64,000 nucleotides of DNA, taken from the NCBI GenBank assembly GCA_013368445.1, contig JAACJO010000008.1:868001-932000 (forward strand), written 5' to 3'. Under the pieces are notes generated by a model. The model was not told where the DNA came from and ran no database searches. It saw nothing but the letters and a program-made list of their open reading frames with translations. A program made the position numbers and the translations under genes. Shown here in pieces: positions 33,896 through 46,136 of the stretch (within the stretch, counting starts at the first letter, position 1; each line of letters opens with the position of its first letter). This DNA is from Leucocoprinus leucothites (taxonomy: Eukaryota > Basidiomycota > Agaricomycetes > Agaricales > Agaricaceae).

Positions 33896-36019
33896 CTAGT
33901 CGCGGTTCGGTAGGTTGAGATCCTCGGGCGAACAGAGCTGGCTCAAATCAAGCTCCGTAGGTGCACCTGAACGGGAGCTATCAACTCGCCCATGCACCCT
34001 GTCCGCCGCGAATTTCTTGACAAGAGTGGGCTCCAAAGTACCCTCGACAAGATCCGCAACCAAGCGTCCAATCACTGGAAGGAACTGCAGGGGTGTGAGT
34101 AACGTTTACAAATTTATGACGCAAGAGGTACGAAGGTATTTACAAGTTCCGACCTACCTTATACGCATGACCACTTCCAGCGGTAGCAAGGATAAGGTTG
34201 TCAACTATGGGGTGTCTGCTAATCACCCAATCGCCATCGGGAGAATCGTTGTACCTGGTTGTAGACCGAAATAAGTCTTTATGTCGACGGATACGGAGAA
34301 TGTGGACTGAGAGAAGAGTCTTAAGGGCTTGCTTGGAAGTCGAAGGGATATCATGTGGTCCAGCAACACAGGGAGGAAGACTCACCAACAGAGACGGGTA
34401 GCGCTGAAGGGCTTTTTTGCAAGATCCGGATAGACCTCACGCAAGCCTTTACGAAGTTCCTGCAATATATGTTTGGGTATCGCCAAACCGTTATCAGGGT
34501 CCGATGTTATGGTTCGTGGCGTTGATAGATTAGAATTAACTGCAGTATGTGTAAATCCTGGGCCATGTATGGCCACCTTGAGAACGCTCTTAGCCGTAGG
34601 CTCATGGATCATTTCAATTAATGGTTCTACAAGGACGTTCAGAATCAACGTACAGGAAAAGCGTAAAATCCAGAAGCAAAATCCAGAATTACGGGGCAGT
34701 CTTTATATAGCCCTGCCTCCTCTTCCGTGAGCTGCATCATCGCGACGCACTGACTACATCAACTCAAAATCAGGATGAAGGTAGTCACGGCGTGAATTAG
34801 GCCAACTCTTACTTACCCAGTGGCCAGACATGCTTCCTGCAGCCCCAAGTCTGGAAATGCTGACGGAGACCAAGAGCCAGTGGCAATCACCACCAGCTCT
34901 GCGTCATATACGGTGCCATCGCCGCACAATACACCTGTCGCCTCCCCGTCATGTTGCTGAATACTCGAAACGGACTTCCCAGATTGAACTTTCGCGCCAA
35001 GTTCTTGGATCTTTGATAAAAGAATGCTCACGCCTTGACCAGCATCCGCCCAACCCCCGTCGCGGTTGAGATAGCCCGTACGGTGGGATGAGTTGGAACC
35101 ATCCTCCTCAAACGATCCAACAGGAACACCAGTTGGGAATGCCGAGCGGATTGAGGCTGGGTCAGGTAGAAGCACTAAACTGCATCCGAGCTCCAGGTCA
35201 TTGAGAAACGATTCATCTGTATACGACGACGGGCCAGTCGCAGGAACGACGTCATCCCCTCCGTAATCCTTTCCTTTGACGCCTTGTTCTTCTGGTTTGT
35301 CCACCGCAGAGTTATCATAGCCCAAAACGAGCACACCGGATCTTGCGTGGGGAAAAATGGAACAAAGGAAAGTGAGGAGCAATCAGGCCATCAAGCCGTG
35401 TATAGAGGGATGGACAGCCAATTGCAAACCGCATGCCATGATAGAAACGAGACAATACCTATGGTGTGAGTACGTATGAAGGAAAAAACGAGCGGGGGTT
35501 GGCTTTTGGATCTTAGAAAGGTACGCACTCGTGATAAGTGTTACCCCAAAACTTTCTATCCTTCCACGCGTTTATTGCTTCACGAGCCAGGCCGGCGTAG
35601 AATTTATCACTATACGATGACCGAACGACTTCCAGTGCCGGGATCCATTACGATAGCGAAGCAGGAATATATCGCTATGTCAGGGAGGAGATAGATATAA
35701 TATCAGAGAATAGATACTCACTGCGGTTAATATCATTGCTTGCCGCGTCGGGAGCGGGGAGTACTGTCGAACGGTCCAGTACAGTGATATCCGCATATCC
35801 ACGCATCAAGAAATGATAAGCCGTGGATAGTCCAAAACAACCTGCCCCAACGATGACTACTCGCTGGTGCTGGTAATTCACTTGCTCCAGTGGGGCATCC
35901 TGTGAGCCCATTTGCGCGATGTTGGAAACACTCTCATCACTGTTGCTGGCATTCAACATCTTGCTACCGCCTTCTGATTCGCCTGAGCGGTGACCAACCC
36001 CAATGTTCACAAGGCTCAT
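33896..36019 (-). CDS. FAD-dependent amine/amino-acid oxidoreductase (DAO family; fructosyl-amino-acid/saccharopine oxidase-like)
   Basis: The N-terminus holds the dinucleotide-binding motif VVIVGAGCFGLSTAYHFL. DRSTVLPAPDAASNDINR follows, then after introns a substrate domain (ECG/VLVLGYDNSAVDKPE, CSLVLLPDPASIRSAFPTG, GYLNRDGGWADAGQGVS) and LVVIATGSWSPSAFPDLGLQ. The C-terminal FAD region reads GDWVISRHPIVDNLILATAG, SGHAYK, then FLPVIGRLVADLVEGTL, ending at TAG 33896-33898. This is the order of fungal fructosyl amine oxidases and saccharopine or pipecolate oxidases, which oxidise secondary amines and release H2O2. The substrate is not identifiable. Start uncertain: ATGs at 36019, 35959 and 35914 are all in frame before the FAD motif. 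Tail to tail with CPA2 across 214 bp. Confidence 0.78.
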
Positions 36020-36841
36020 AAGTTGACATAGATTGAAATCGCCGATATTACTCACGTTGTGCTGGGTCCACAAGGATTTGAACTGTCTCCGAGCCAGAGT
36101 ACCGATTATGAATCGTTGGGGCTGGTAGCCAGTAGAAAAAGTCGCCAGAATGCTTGTAGTTGTCTCCGGGAGGATCATGTAAGCGGCCTGAATGTTTGAA
36201 CTTCGACTCGAAGTTGACAAATAGTCGGTGACAACAGTGAGTCTGGGAGTCAGGTCATTTGATAAGTGATGTAGTAAGACGGGAGCCGAAGGTTCTTTTG
36301 AATTCGCAACTGGATAGTAGTGAAATAGAAAGCTTGTTTTCGGGACCTTGTGCATATGAATCGAATGGAAGCGGTTACCAAAGCGGCTATGTAAAAGCGA
36401 TGTGCTGTGGTTTTAATTGGCAATAGCACTGCTGCTATGGGCCTATTGCATATTGACCTTCATATGGCCGGTTACGCGAGTTGCCGTCTGAGCCAAAGGC
36501 GGTTCAACTGCTTTCATCAATGCAATGATTATTCATACGACTTAGAATTGCTCTTGGTTCGCAATATGGGTGATCGTTTGTTTAAAGTCTCTTTGACAGA
36601 TTGGTCGGTCGCTCTACGATATATCAGGAGACTTCAAGAGATGATAGATTTTGTCATTGCTATAAGCTACAATATTGGGATGAGGACGAAAAAAAGATGC
36701 GTTCCAAATTCCTATGTACGTAGGCTACTATTAAGAGATTTAAGATTGAATGAGGATGTACTTGAAGTAAACATAATATTTTAATATGCAAATATGCAAA
36801 GCAAAAATCTGGTGGTAGTAGGGGAATCATGGAGAAGGATA
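36020..36841. other. intergenic, nothing firm
   Basis: Upstream of the FAD oxidoreductase and downstream of PAL. The oxidoreductase frame stays open to about 36355, so part could be an N-terminal extension, but it looks unlike the family. A plus-strand 125-codon frame (36407-36784) has no ATG start and no motif. Confidence 0.4.
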
Positions 36842-39346
36842 TTATGAAGAGAAGAGGTTGACGATAACAGACTGCATCTTCCCGTCGCGGATAGCCTCAT
36901 GAATGAGAGACACGTTCTGACCCACAGTAACATCATCAACACCTAACCCATTCTCAAATCGACTGTAGTTCTCGGATCCGTGCATCCGGATACCAAGTTC
37001 CTTCCGCACAAACTCGTAAACCGGTCGAGTGCGGTTTAAGTAGTTGCTGGCGGGTGCGGAACCACGCTCACCGGAAAGGTAGTCGCGTCGAAGACCGTCG
37101 AGGAGAACGTTGGCCCTGGTGGCAACACGGGAACGGAAGGCTGGAATGCCACCGAGTGCAGAACCTGCAGCCTCAAAATTCTCGAAGGCGGGACCAGTGA
37201 TGTAGTCCAAGAGAACCGTGGTGCTCGAGGCGGCAATCTTCTGCATACGCTCTTGGGCATCCATAGTGCTAGTGGTGTCGTGGGCGTCGCGCATGACTTT
37301 AAACACCTTAGAGGTAAGCTCGGCCTTCTCGTCGGCTTGCAAAAAGGATGCAAAAGAAAAATCCAGTTCTTCCGATACGATCTTATGCAAACCAGAGATG
37401 AACTCCGATTGCATTGCACGAAGATCCAATGCTTGGCAAAGAGCGTAAAGGTAGGATGAGATGAGGATTGAGAGTGTCTCAAGAGCGGCAATGGTTTGGC
37501 GTCCCGAAATTAATGCCAAAGAACTAGAGCAAGGATCAGCCACCATGAAATGAAGCGTCTGAAAGCTAACTTACTTGACTGCCTGATTGTGCATTTCCGC
37601 CGATTGGATGTGGGTTGAGACTGGGTTCGCCAGATAACCGAGCTCGGCAACATAAGCAGCAGTACCGATGTCAATTCCCTTGCAGTGGTAGTCGAGGGAG
37701 GGGTCGGTGGCGGCAAGAGAAGGTGGCAAGCCACGGTTCATGGAAGGGTCGATTAGCTCAGCACACTGGGCGAAGAGAAGCTTGCCCATGTGGTGCAAGC
37801 TCAGCCGAGTCTTCTCCATTACATTGGTGACGGCCATCGCCTGGAAGTTGCCACCATTGTGGATAGTACCAGTCTCGCCGTCAACAAGAGGGTTATCGGT
37901 AGCTAGAAGAGTGATTAGAGTGATTGTCGCGGCCTTGTCAGAGAAACCTTACTTGAGTTGCACTCGATGGTGATGATCCTCAAAGATTCAAGCAAATCCT
38001 CAATTTGAGGCCCAATGAACTGGGGTGCAGTACGCAGGGGGTAACGGTCCTGTCGAAGAGTACCTTCGTCCTCTACAATCGTGACTTCTTTCTCGTGCGT
38101 CTGCGCGAACGTGCTTCCTTCGAGGAGATCCCAGATATTCTTCGCGGACTCGACCTAAATCAGTTGGTCAGAACTTTCAAAATGGTCGAGGGAGGCAGCA
38201 ACTCGCCTGTCCGGGATGGGGACGGCAGACCTCGTGAATGAATGGGTCAAAAGACCCACGAGTACCAGCGAGAGCCTCTGTGCCCATTGCCGTACACACT
38301 TGAGTGAGTAGAGCCATATGAACCGCATCATTCAGAGCGAGGGCAGCAACAGATGAGGAGAATGCAGTGCCATTAAGAATACCAAGGTGCTCCTTAGAGG
38401 CCAGTGGGATGGGCTCAATTCCATGCGCGGACAAAGCCTCGCGCGATGAGACAATCTTGCGACCGCCAAAGGTAGGAGGACCATCAAAGCAACGAATGGA
38501 AGGGTTGCCAACTAATGTACCAGCAATGTAAGACAAAGGTGCCAAATCTAAAATAGATTTGATGAGATCAAGTACAACGAATCTTGGATGTGTATCGCCT
38601 ACCTCCAGATGCCGAGATGGTGCCACGCAAAGGGACCAGAGGTGTAATGTTCGCCTGAAGTAGCTCGTTCATCTTTTCAATCAGCTCCCATCGAACACCG
38701 GAGTGGCCACGAATGAGAGAGTTCATTCTGACGAGGATCGCGCCGCGTACCCAGGACTCGGGCATTGCAGAGCCGAGAGGATCACTGAGTGGCAGGACAT
38801 TGAGGGGCTGTTGTGAAGAAGGTAAAACGCCGGCATGTTGATGCTGAAGGAGAGCGTGGCCGAGTAAAATAGGTTCGTCAGTGCGAGTGTCGGCGCTCCC
38901 ACCGAAACCAGTCGAGACGCCGTATACACTCAACCCCGAGTCTACCTTCTCGGTTATCACTTGGCGACTTGCAGCTAGCTTGGCTTTGATGTTTGATGAA
39001 TTGTCGACAGTAACTGGTGCATGATATCTAGCAGCAGCAGTTACTGCAGGGATAGAGAGGCTCTGGCCGTCGACAACGACAGGTTTGCCATGCCTGGGAG
39101 AACAAATATGTGAGCATAGAATAGTGTCGGGCGCAGCTCTGAAACATACCTGAAGGCCTCGAGCTCCTTAAAGGACTGCACGAATGAGTCAAGGAGACTT
39201 GACTTGGATTCAGCGTGCTGAGGAGATATGCGTAGGGAGAATTTCCGTGAACCCTCGTCATTAACGACGTGTTTTTTGGAGGGCGAGTTAGAAGCTGAAG
39301 GGAAGCGACCGAAGACGGCGGTAGTCGATTCGGACTGAATTGTCAT
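36842..39346 (-). CDS. PAL: phenylalanine ammonia-lyase
   Basis: Deaminates L-phenylalanine to trans-cinnamate and ammonia. It starts [20 protein letters not shown] at 39346, and after the first intron [17 protein letters not shown]. The catalytic Tyr loop is [16 protein letters not shown]. The MIO cofactor triad Ala-Ser-Gly lies in [19 protein letters not shown], and an intron falls immediately after the triad. Further conserved blocks: [47 protein letters not shown] and, near the end, [20 protein letters not shown]. Total after splicing is about 720-740 residues, normal for fungal PAL. Ends NLFSS at 36842. The gene is used for phenylpropanoid or cinnamate-derived metabolism and phenylalanine catabolism. 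A good TATA box lies about 85 bp upstream. Confidence 0.93.
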
Positions 39347-39430
39347 AGTTAAAATTAGCGTTATGTAGGAGGGTAGTAGAGTAATAAGGAAGAAGAGGGG
39401 TACTGGGGTGAGTCATTGCAGCGAGAGGTG

Positions 39431-39438
39431 TATATATA
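39431..39438 (-). promoter_or_regulatory. TATA box of PAL
   Basis: TATATATA about 85 bp upstream of the PAL ATG, consistent with a strongly regulated, substrate- or stage-induced gene. Confidence 0.5.
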
Positions 39439-40840
39439 CGCGAGAGGAGTTTCAGAGGACGAGATCCGATGTGAGGAGGACCCTGACCCAAAAAGGTAAC
39501 CCTGGAACGTCTCAAACCGGCCTGATCAGATCTATTTGCGGATATCAACACGACCCAGTTCATGGCTGTGCCCGCTCAAGGATATCGCTAGTCCGTTCAT
39601 CTGCTTCACTCGGTCCGCCACTGTCCTGACAAGGTTCTCTCACTCATACGCCATCATTTTACCAAACATGTCCAGCAAATGTCCGAGAGAATTCATCGAT
39701 CATCCTTCTCTTTGCGCAAGCATCGCACTCTATAGTCTCCTTCTCTCGTGAATAGCGGACTGGGCTTGTACTCAAATGGACAGACATTTATCTATCCATC
39801 ATTATCAACTATCGACACTAGCGAGCTGGTGACGACGATGCTGTTGGCTAGACTTGCAGAATACCTAAATAACAGCATCCTGAATGATACTGTGATGATT
39901 GTATGATATTTCATATCATGTCGGGACAAGAAATTTCGGGTCCCATTCCAACTTTGCAGATGGCGACCCTGTCCAAAATCATCACCTCCAACTTTTTCAA
40001 GCAGCACGTTTTCTTAGTCTCCGACGTCTGCCGTTCTTACCTCTTTCTCAAACCCGCTCCCAACGGATGAGGATGTGTTTTCCTGCCTCGTGGCCTTGAG
40101 CCTTCTTTCTGCTATGTCCCAGCCCATTCACTCTTCTCGTGCCGCAAGTTCGGAAGGACTATAGCCTAAGAGGGTCACAGATAAACATAGACTAAGTTTG
40201 ACCGGTGACTGTCATCTGTTTCATCATATCGCTTCGAGCAGCTATGCTCAGCATAGCATTGAGATAAGCCAATCATGTTCCATTTTCCCATCTTTTACGA
40301 GCGCCCTAACAGTTTCATATCATATCATTTTTTACCACCAGCAAAGAAAACTTCTCCGGCCTCTCAGCTCGCCGCAATACAAAATGGGGAGTTGTCGTGA
40401 TTGGTGGGGAGGATTCGGTTTTGCATTATTACTTAGATAGTACGGATCATTATAGACAAAAACTCCCGGTGAGGCCCATACGCCAGGAATATGTCCCCTG
40501 TCGATGTTATTCTTTTACTTGGTCAATCACCCTTTGCCCATCATACCAATACTTTTGCGCTGTTGCCGCCTACTACTACGTCTTTACCACTATTGCACTA
40601 CCGCCACCAGGAATATCCAGAAACGTTTCCAGCCTTACCCGTATCCACGCACCCATGACCTGAAAACTTGGGTCGTGTCTTGTGCTCAGTTTGAGCTCAG
40701 TTTAACAAAAGCCAATTGTAGTACCTTCATCCATTACGATCACCAAGTCGCAGCCGATCAAAATATAGCTTAGATAATCAGATTAGTCTTCTCACCTGCC
40801 AAAAGCTACCAAACCGTCAACGACATCCCCTAGCCTCAAC
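39439..40840. other. about 1.4 kb without a gene; divergent promoters of PAL and FCF1
   Basis: No coding frame of recognisable content. Pyrimidine-rich tracts near 40310-40390 and 40500-40600 resemble basidiomycete promoter DNA of FCF1 on the right. The length on the PAL side leaves room for upstream regulatory sites. None was identified. Confidence 0.4.
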
Positions 40841-41727
40841 ATGGTAGGTCTTTCGTTTCTGTGGTGCGATTTCTTGTTAAATCCTAGCTGTAGGGCAAAG
40901 CGAAGAAAACTAGAAAATTTGCCCAAGTAAAACGCTTGCTGAATCCAAATGACATTCGTTTGTGAGCACTCTTTAGGTCATCCAACCGGCTTCAAGATAC
41001 TTATTCCATGTACAACCAGAAAAGAAAACAAGGCAAAGCAAGCCAAAAAGGAGGAGGAGGCGAAAGAGAAGGTGGTCCGTAGAATGTCAGTGCCCTGAGA
41101 CATTGATTCCATTACCATTGGCTGATGCAGTAGATGCTTCGTTAACCTTGACCAGACCTCAAGTCGCTTCCTCGCTTTTCCTAGCCCACAACACGGCTCT
41201 TGTTCCACCATATCGTGTCCTCATTGACACCAACTTCATCAACTTCAGTTTGCAAAACAAGCTTGAGCTAGTTAGTGGAATGATGGACTGTCTCTACGCA
41301 AAATGTACGAGCTTTCCTAAACTGGTCCCATCCGATCTGATTTTATAGTGTCGGTGTTACAGGTATCCCATGCGTCACCGACTGTGTTCTTGCCGAACTC
41401 GAAAAACTTGGTTCTAAATACCGTATCGCACTTCGGTAAGAACCGTATTTTTCCACCCGTCACGTCCACGGACAAAACTCAACATTGCTGGCTCGTTGTA
41501 GTGTGGCTCGCGACCCACGGTTTGAGCGCTTAACCTGTACTCATGGGGGCACCTACGCCGATGACTGCCTCGTTCAACGAGTAACATCACACAAATGCTA
41601 TATTGTCGCAACTTGTGATCGTGAACTTAGGCGACGCATTCGACAAATTCCAGGCGTTCCGCTGATGTATATCGTGAGCCGAAAATATGCAATAGAGCGG
41701 CTACCGGACCAGGGGGCACCAACATAG
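40841..41727 (+). CDS. FCF1: rRNA-processing protein Fcf1 (Utp24), PIN-domain nuclease
   Basis: Small-subunit processome endonuclease for early pre-rRNA cleavages in the nucleolus. The ATG (40841) is followed directly by an intron, then GKAKKTRKFAQVKRLLNPND, a Lys-rich linker (KENKAKQAKKEEEAKEK), and PQVASSLFLAHNTALVPPY. The PIN core is VLIDTNFINFSLQNKLELVS, CIPCVTDCVLAELEKLGSKY, HGGTYADDCLVQRVTSHKCY, VATCDRELRRRIRQIPGVPL and MYIVSRKYAIERLPDQGAPT. Its conserved acidic residues (IDTN, VTDC, ADD, TCD) are all present, so the nuclease appears intact. About 195 residues, the normal length. Several introns of about 50-60 nt; the ATG-only first exon is unusual but common for Fcf1-type short genes in fungi. 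Confidence 0.93.
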
Positions 41728-44180
41728 ATCCGGGCTCGGGCGGGTGACGGGGGACAACTGGTTTACTTCGTCCCTCCTGTTTATGGGGATAGGAATAGAC
41801 GAATCGGTTTGTACGGGTCAAATATTGGCACCAGGCTTGGTCAGGAACTAATACTCTCAGCGTGTATGATGTATGTCCTTAGTTTTGATCTTCTTGTATT
41901 CTCACTCTTTCGCTCTCTACAACGTCAGCTCCGTTCGACCCTCGTTGCGGTTTAGTTTGTAATTAACCCGACCCATGGTCAAGATCCGAAATGTGTCATG
42001 ACCCGGTTAAGGAGGGGTCGGTTTGAAGGGATTCACCCCCATTTTCGAAGACATCAACTTGTACTTCGAGCGGCCGGGTCTCGTATTTCTGCCATTATTC
42101 TTCATTCGGGATTTATTGCTATACTCTTGCTGCCTCGTGGTTCAGTCCCGTAGCACATGACAGATAGTCAGCAGTGGCCAGTTTATTCTTCACCTTCTAC
42201 CCTTGGCTTTTGGCGCGGCGGGGTTACAGGGAGTTAGTTACCCATTTGCACGGCTCGGGAGCACCGAAAGGTAATATCTCAGTTTTGACAATCAAACGGT
42301 GTCAGTCAGCCTTGGAGGCGCGATCAGGAGTTCTCGTTTGCAGCGTCCCTGTGCAGCCACAACCGAGGTAAATTGATAACAAATGACACGGGGCCCAACG
42401 AAGCATTTTAGCGGCCTCACAATCGGGATTGGATATACGTTCGCTACATGGTCGAGTCTTGGAGATAGAGTTTTAGGAATCCGGCTACACTGGCAAGCAC
42501 ATTCGGGATTCAGAGCTTGGGAGTGCCCCTCGGCTCTCATTGGAAAGATACAGATCGTCACCTTGCCAGTTAATTCCCACCAGAAGAAAGTAAGGAGCTG
42601 TCAAGTATTCAACCAGAGGCACAAGTCAGGTACAGCTTGAGGCGTCTGAGCCATGTTATTTTTTGAAAAATGGCACTATCCATTGTATATGCGTTTTGTC
42701 GCCGTCGCACAATCTAAAAAAAACATACGACTCATTTAGCTGTGGGAGATGAGGCACTGCTCGTCAATAATGATGTTGATGATTACTTACAACGCCTGCA
42801 AGTCGGGATCAACAAGTCAGTCGATCAATCACTTGGCGTGGTGGATACCTGAAGCAGTTCCGACACGGTAACAGCTAATTTTATCCCTCGCCAATGCTAA
42901 ATAGCGCTCGCCAATTCCGCTGACTCGATCCTTAAAATTTTAAATTTTCTCAATGATGGATGCGGAGAGTTGACAATTCCTTAGGAAGCCGACCTGATTA
43001 CCAGCCCCATTACAACACACCACTCTAGTGATGAATGTGATCATTGTCTGACTCACGTCGTCCAGTGAAACGGTTCAATGATCAACAATCGGGATGCTTG
43101 AATTTCATGGATACGAGGGCGAACCGAGAATGGAACGAGCCGGCAATCTTTCATTAAGTGAGGTGCGAATGATACTGTTCATCGAAACAACTTTGAATTT
43201 GGCTGATGCGTATATCCTCACGGGCCATCTGATTGTTGGAGATCCCGTTGGTTGACCTCGGTCTCATTCAATGACATAGTAGAATGATGGTTACCACCAA
43301 ATAGAAGTAATACACCATCATCATGGAATGCATATCCTATGTCTATAACTCGCAAACCTAGAACTTGACTATTGATTCTTGAGGAGGGACAGTCTGAGAG
43401 TCACTGCCAGAGCTGCATCACGATAGGTAAGCGAACGTGAGGTCGGAGACACCGACAGTGATTATCTTTTGGATATTCATGAACTGACTCAGAGGTCGAT
43501 ACGTGACATGCTTTGTACCGAACTTATCAGAACCATGGTGTGCGACCACTGCGATTGAAATGAGGCCCAGCCTTCAAAGCTTCAGATCTTAGAGAGGGGT
43601 ATGCCATTCTTTTCCATCAGAGCTTCTGCTCAAATACCATGTAGCCCAAATCTGTCTGATTTTTCGAGATAAAAGATATATTCTTGGGCCATCATAGATA
43701 CCTCGAGGCTTTCGCTAGCCTAAGTGTGATAATGATATCTAGTTTTATGGTTATTAGTTGGCTGCCGAGTCGTTTAACGAGTTCTTGTCCCTGAATAGTC
43801 TGATCACTCGTACAGGGTAAGAATGTGGCACTATCTGGCAGGGATCAGAAAATAGTTTCTTAACACGGACATGGCTACGGGTAGATACTAACCTGCATTT
43901 TCGTCTAAGCCAGTGCAGCTCCAATTGACTCCCAAAGGGACCTCCAACCACAAACAAACAACAGCAACGCGTCAACATGAGCGCGCTGTCCCTGGATCAT
44001 TAAGTAGAGCGCGTGGCACAGCCTGAATTAGCATCTCCAAGTTGAAGGCTGTGAACTTTCACTGACAGTCTCGCAAAAGCTGTCCTTATCTTCAATATCA
44101 CCGCTTAACGCCTTTTCTTCCGATAATAACGCTGAAACACCTCAAAATACACGCCCAGAAGCGCCTGCACAGCGCGCACA
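41728..44180. other. 2.4 kb gene-poor interval
   Basis: Between FCF1 and the DUF1917 gene. Only short unsupported frames occur (for example near 42174-42640 and 43754-43978). No tRNA-like T-loop, long repeat or mobile-element protein was recognised. Possibly degenerate transposon DNA or a non-coding RNA, but nothing in the sequence identifies it. Confidence 0.45.
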
Positions 44181-45864
44181 ATGACGAACACCGACGACGT
44201 TTTGACTGCGGGCGACAAGTACACATGGACCGGCGAATCTCAGCTTTCATTACAAGATTTCTTGTCCAAAGTGAGTCTCAGATTTTGTTGCAGTTCCACG
44301 AAGCAATGAATTTGCTCCAATGCTAGTACAAGCCATCCATGGTACAGAACGATGGAACAAAACCTGTGAGTGGTTTGTACTTTTACCCCCAGTGTTTCAT
44401 GAACTCAGTTGGTGCTCGTGTCTTTGATTAGTGGATATGGGTCGAGGGCTCTAATCCGTCTAGAAAGCGGGAGGCTAACGAAGTCGAGGCGCTGGAGGAA
44501 GCGGAGGCGTTACGTGTGTGAAACTGCTGCTCATTTTCGATTGATCTAATGGACCGGCGCAGTGAAGGAGACCACCGCACAGGTCAAAGCAATCCAAGTC
44601 CGTTCGCTGTCCCTCACCTAGCACCATGGGTTTTATTTTGTCCCACAGGATGATCCGTCTATCCCAACTCGGTCAAATAAGAAGACAGGCGCTCGTAGCA
44701 AGAAGGATCTTCGCGAAGAGGTCAGTGCGCATATGCCATCATATCGGCGATTTATACTCACTCACTCACCGACGAACCAAGGCTCAGGCAAAAGCCACCA
44801 ACCGACTCAAAGAGATAGCCATCAAGTATGGTTATGTGCAAGGAAAATGGTGCAACGCTCGTCTCCAATTTTGCTAAAGCCCGCGCTTAACACCTTTGAC
44901 AGGCTAATTTTCGCACCTCCTGACAAAGTGGATATCATCTGGTCCCATATTGCCAGTATGTCGACGTCAACATTTGTACCCGTGGAATTATTCGAACCTA
45001 AAGGTCTTTTCATTGGACAGGTTCTCTTGTATCTGGCCCGTTGTCCTCAACCGCGGCCTGGCTCGCCAAGGTTGCCACTTCTCCCGAACATGAGACACCC
45101 AACTACCAGCACATCATTTGTGTCTATATTCCTGACGTATTTGACAGGGATTCTGTTCTCGAGGTAGGCCACTCGAGTCATGGCTATTCCCGCTCACTAG
45201 ATTTTGATTATGATATAGGTTATGAAAGTCCTTCTCCGCAGTCACGGCGCCACGCTTTCTGGCGTTAAAGCCGATCTCTATACTATGATTGGTGAGTTGA
45301 GTTTGTAAGTTACTGACAACAACTGAATATCTTCCCAAGGCATCGATAGTAAACATCCTAGTGGGATACCGTCTACGGTAGGTTGGGTTATCCTTCTTGT
45401 CAGCTCCAAGTTCATTGTGTCATAGATTTGGAAGAATACTGCGCTTCTCGGAGATACTGAGATCAAGGTGGTTGGTTCTTCAATGTGTATGAGATGTGAT
45501 TGACAATCTACCCTAGGCATTGAAAGAAGAGTTCTTTACCAACTTAAACAAAGACAAAAATACTGGTACTGCTCCTGCTGAAGCCCGGGACAAGCAAACA
45601 TTGTTAGGCGAGCAAACCATGCAAGCTGAGAACAGCGAACCGAAATCCAAATCAAAACCCAAGCCAAAATTGAGGAAGAAAGCTAAAGACGACTTTTTTG
45701 CCTCAGACGATGAAGATCAAGAAAGGGAAGAGCAGAAACGAAAAGATGTGCTCAAGTCCAAGAAAGCCGTGGCAAGTGTAAAAAGAGCTAAGAGTAGGGT
45801 AGATGAAGATGATGAGGAAGAGCAAGAATCAAAAAGGAAGAAAGTAAAGACAGCCCGGGAATGA
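44181..45864 (+). CDS. DUF1917 (BLES03/UPF0696-like) protein with acidic-basic C-terminal tail
   Basis: Starts MTNTDDVLTAGDKYTWTGES and is cut by about eight short introns. The core follows the DUF1917 pattern: PWIWVEGSNP, NRLKEIAIKYGYVQGKW, LIFAPPDKVDIIWSHIAS, LSSTAAWLAKVATSPEHETP, HIICVYIPDVFDRDSVLEV, MKVLLRSHGATLSGVKADLY and SGIPSTIWKNTALL. The family fold resembles eIF4E-like proteins, but no molecular function is established for the fungal members. The C-terminal about 115 residues are a Lys/Glu-rich disordered tail (KSKPKPKLRKKAKDDFFASD, KRKKVKTARE) with nuclear-localisation-like clusters. Exon borders are approximate; family call rests on the WIWVEG, KVDIIW and ICVYIPD blocks. Confidence 0.65.
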
Positions 45865-46136
45865 ACAAGGTCCCAGTGTCCACTTCAAATTTCTGCATCC
45901 TTACCTTGGAGGCTCATGTCTTAAACTCCAATCGAGTGCAGTTAGCTCTTGGAACGAGCTTGGCTCAAAATATTGAACAAAAGCCCGGACCCGACAAGTT
46001 CGAGAATTAGTGCTCGTGATTATGATCATACAGTTTATTCAAACGTGAAAATAAACATAGATGCTAATGAAGAGTGATGTTGAAAATTGACATGAATTGC
46101 GAGATGAAGTGGTCAAAACTAGGGGCATGATGGGGA

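Noticed and set aside
36407..36784. 125-codon plus-strand frame
   Set aside because: Begins with a non-ATG codon and has no recognisable content.
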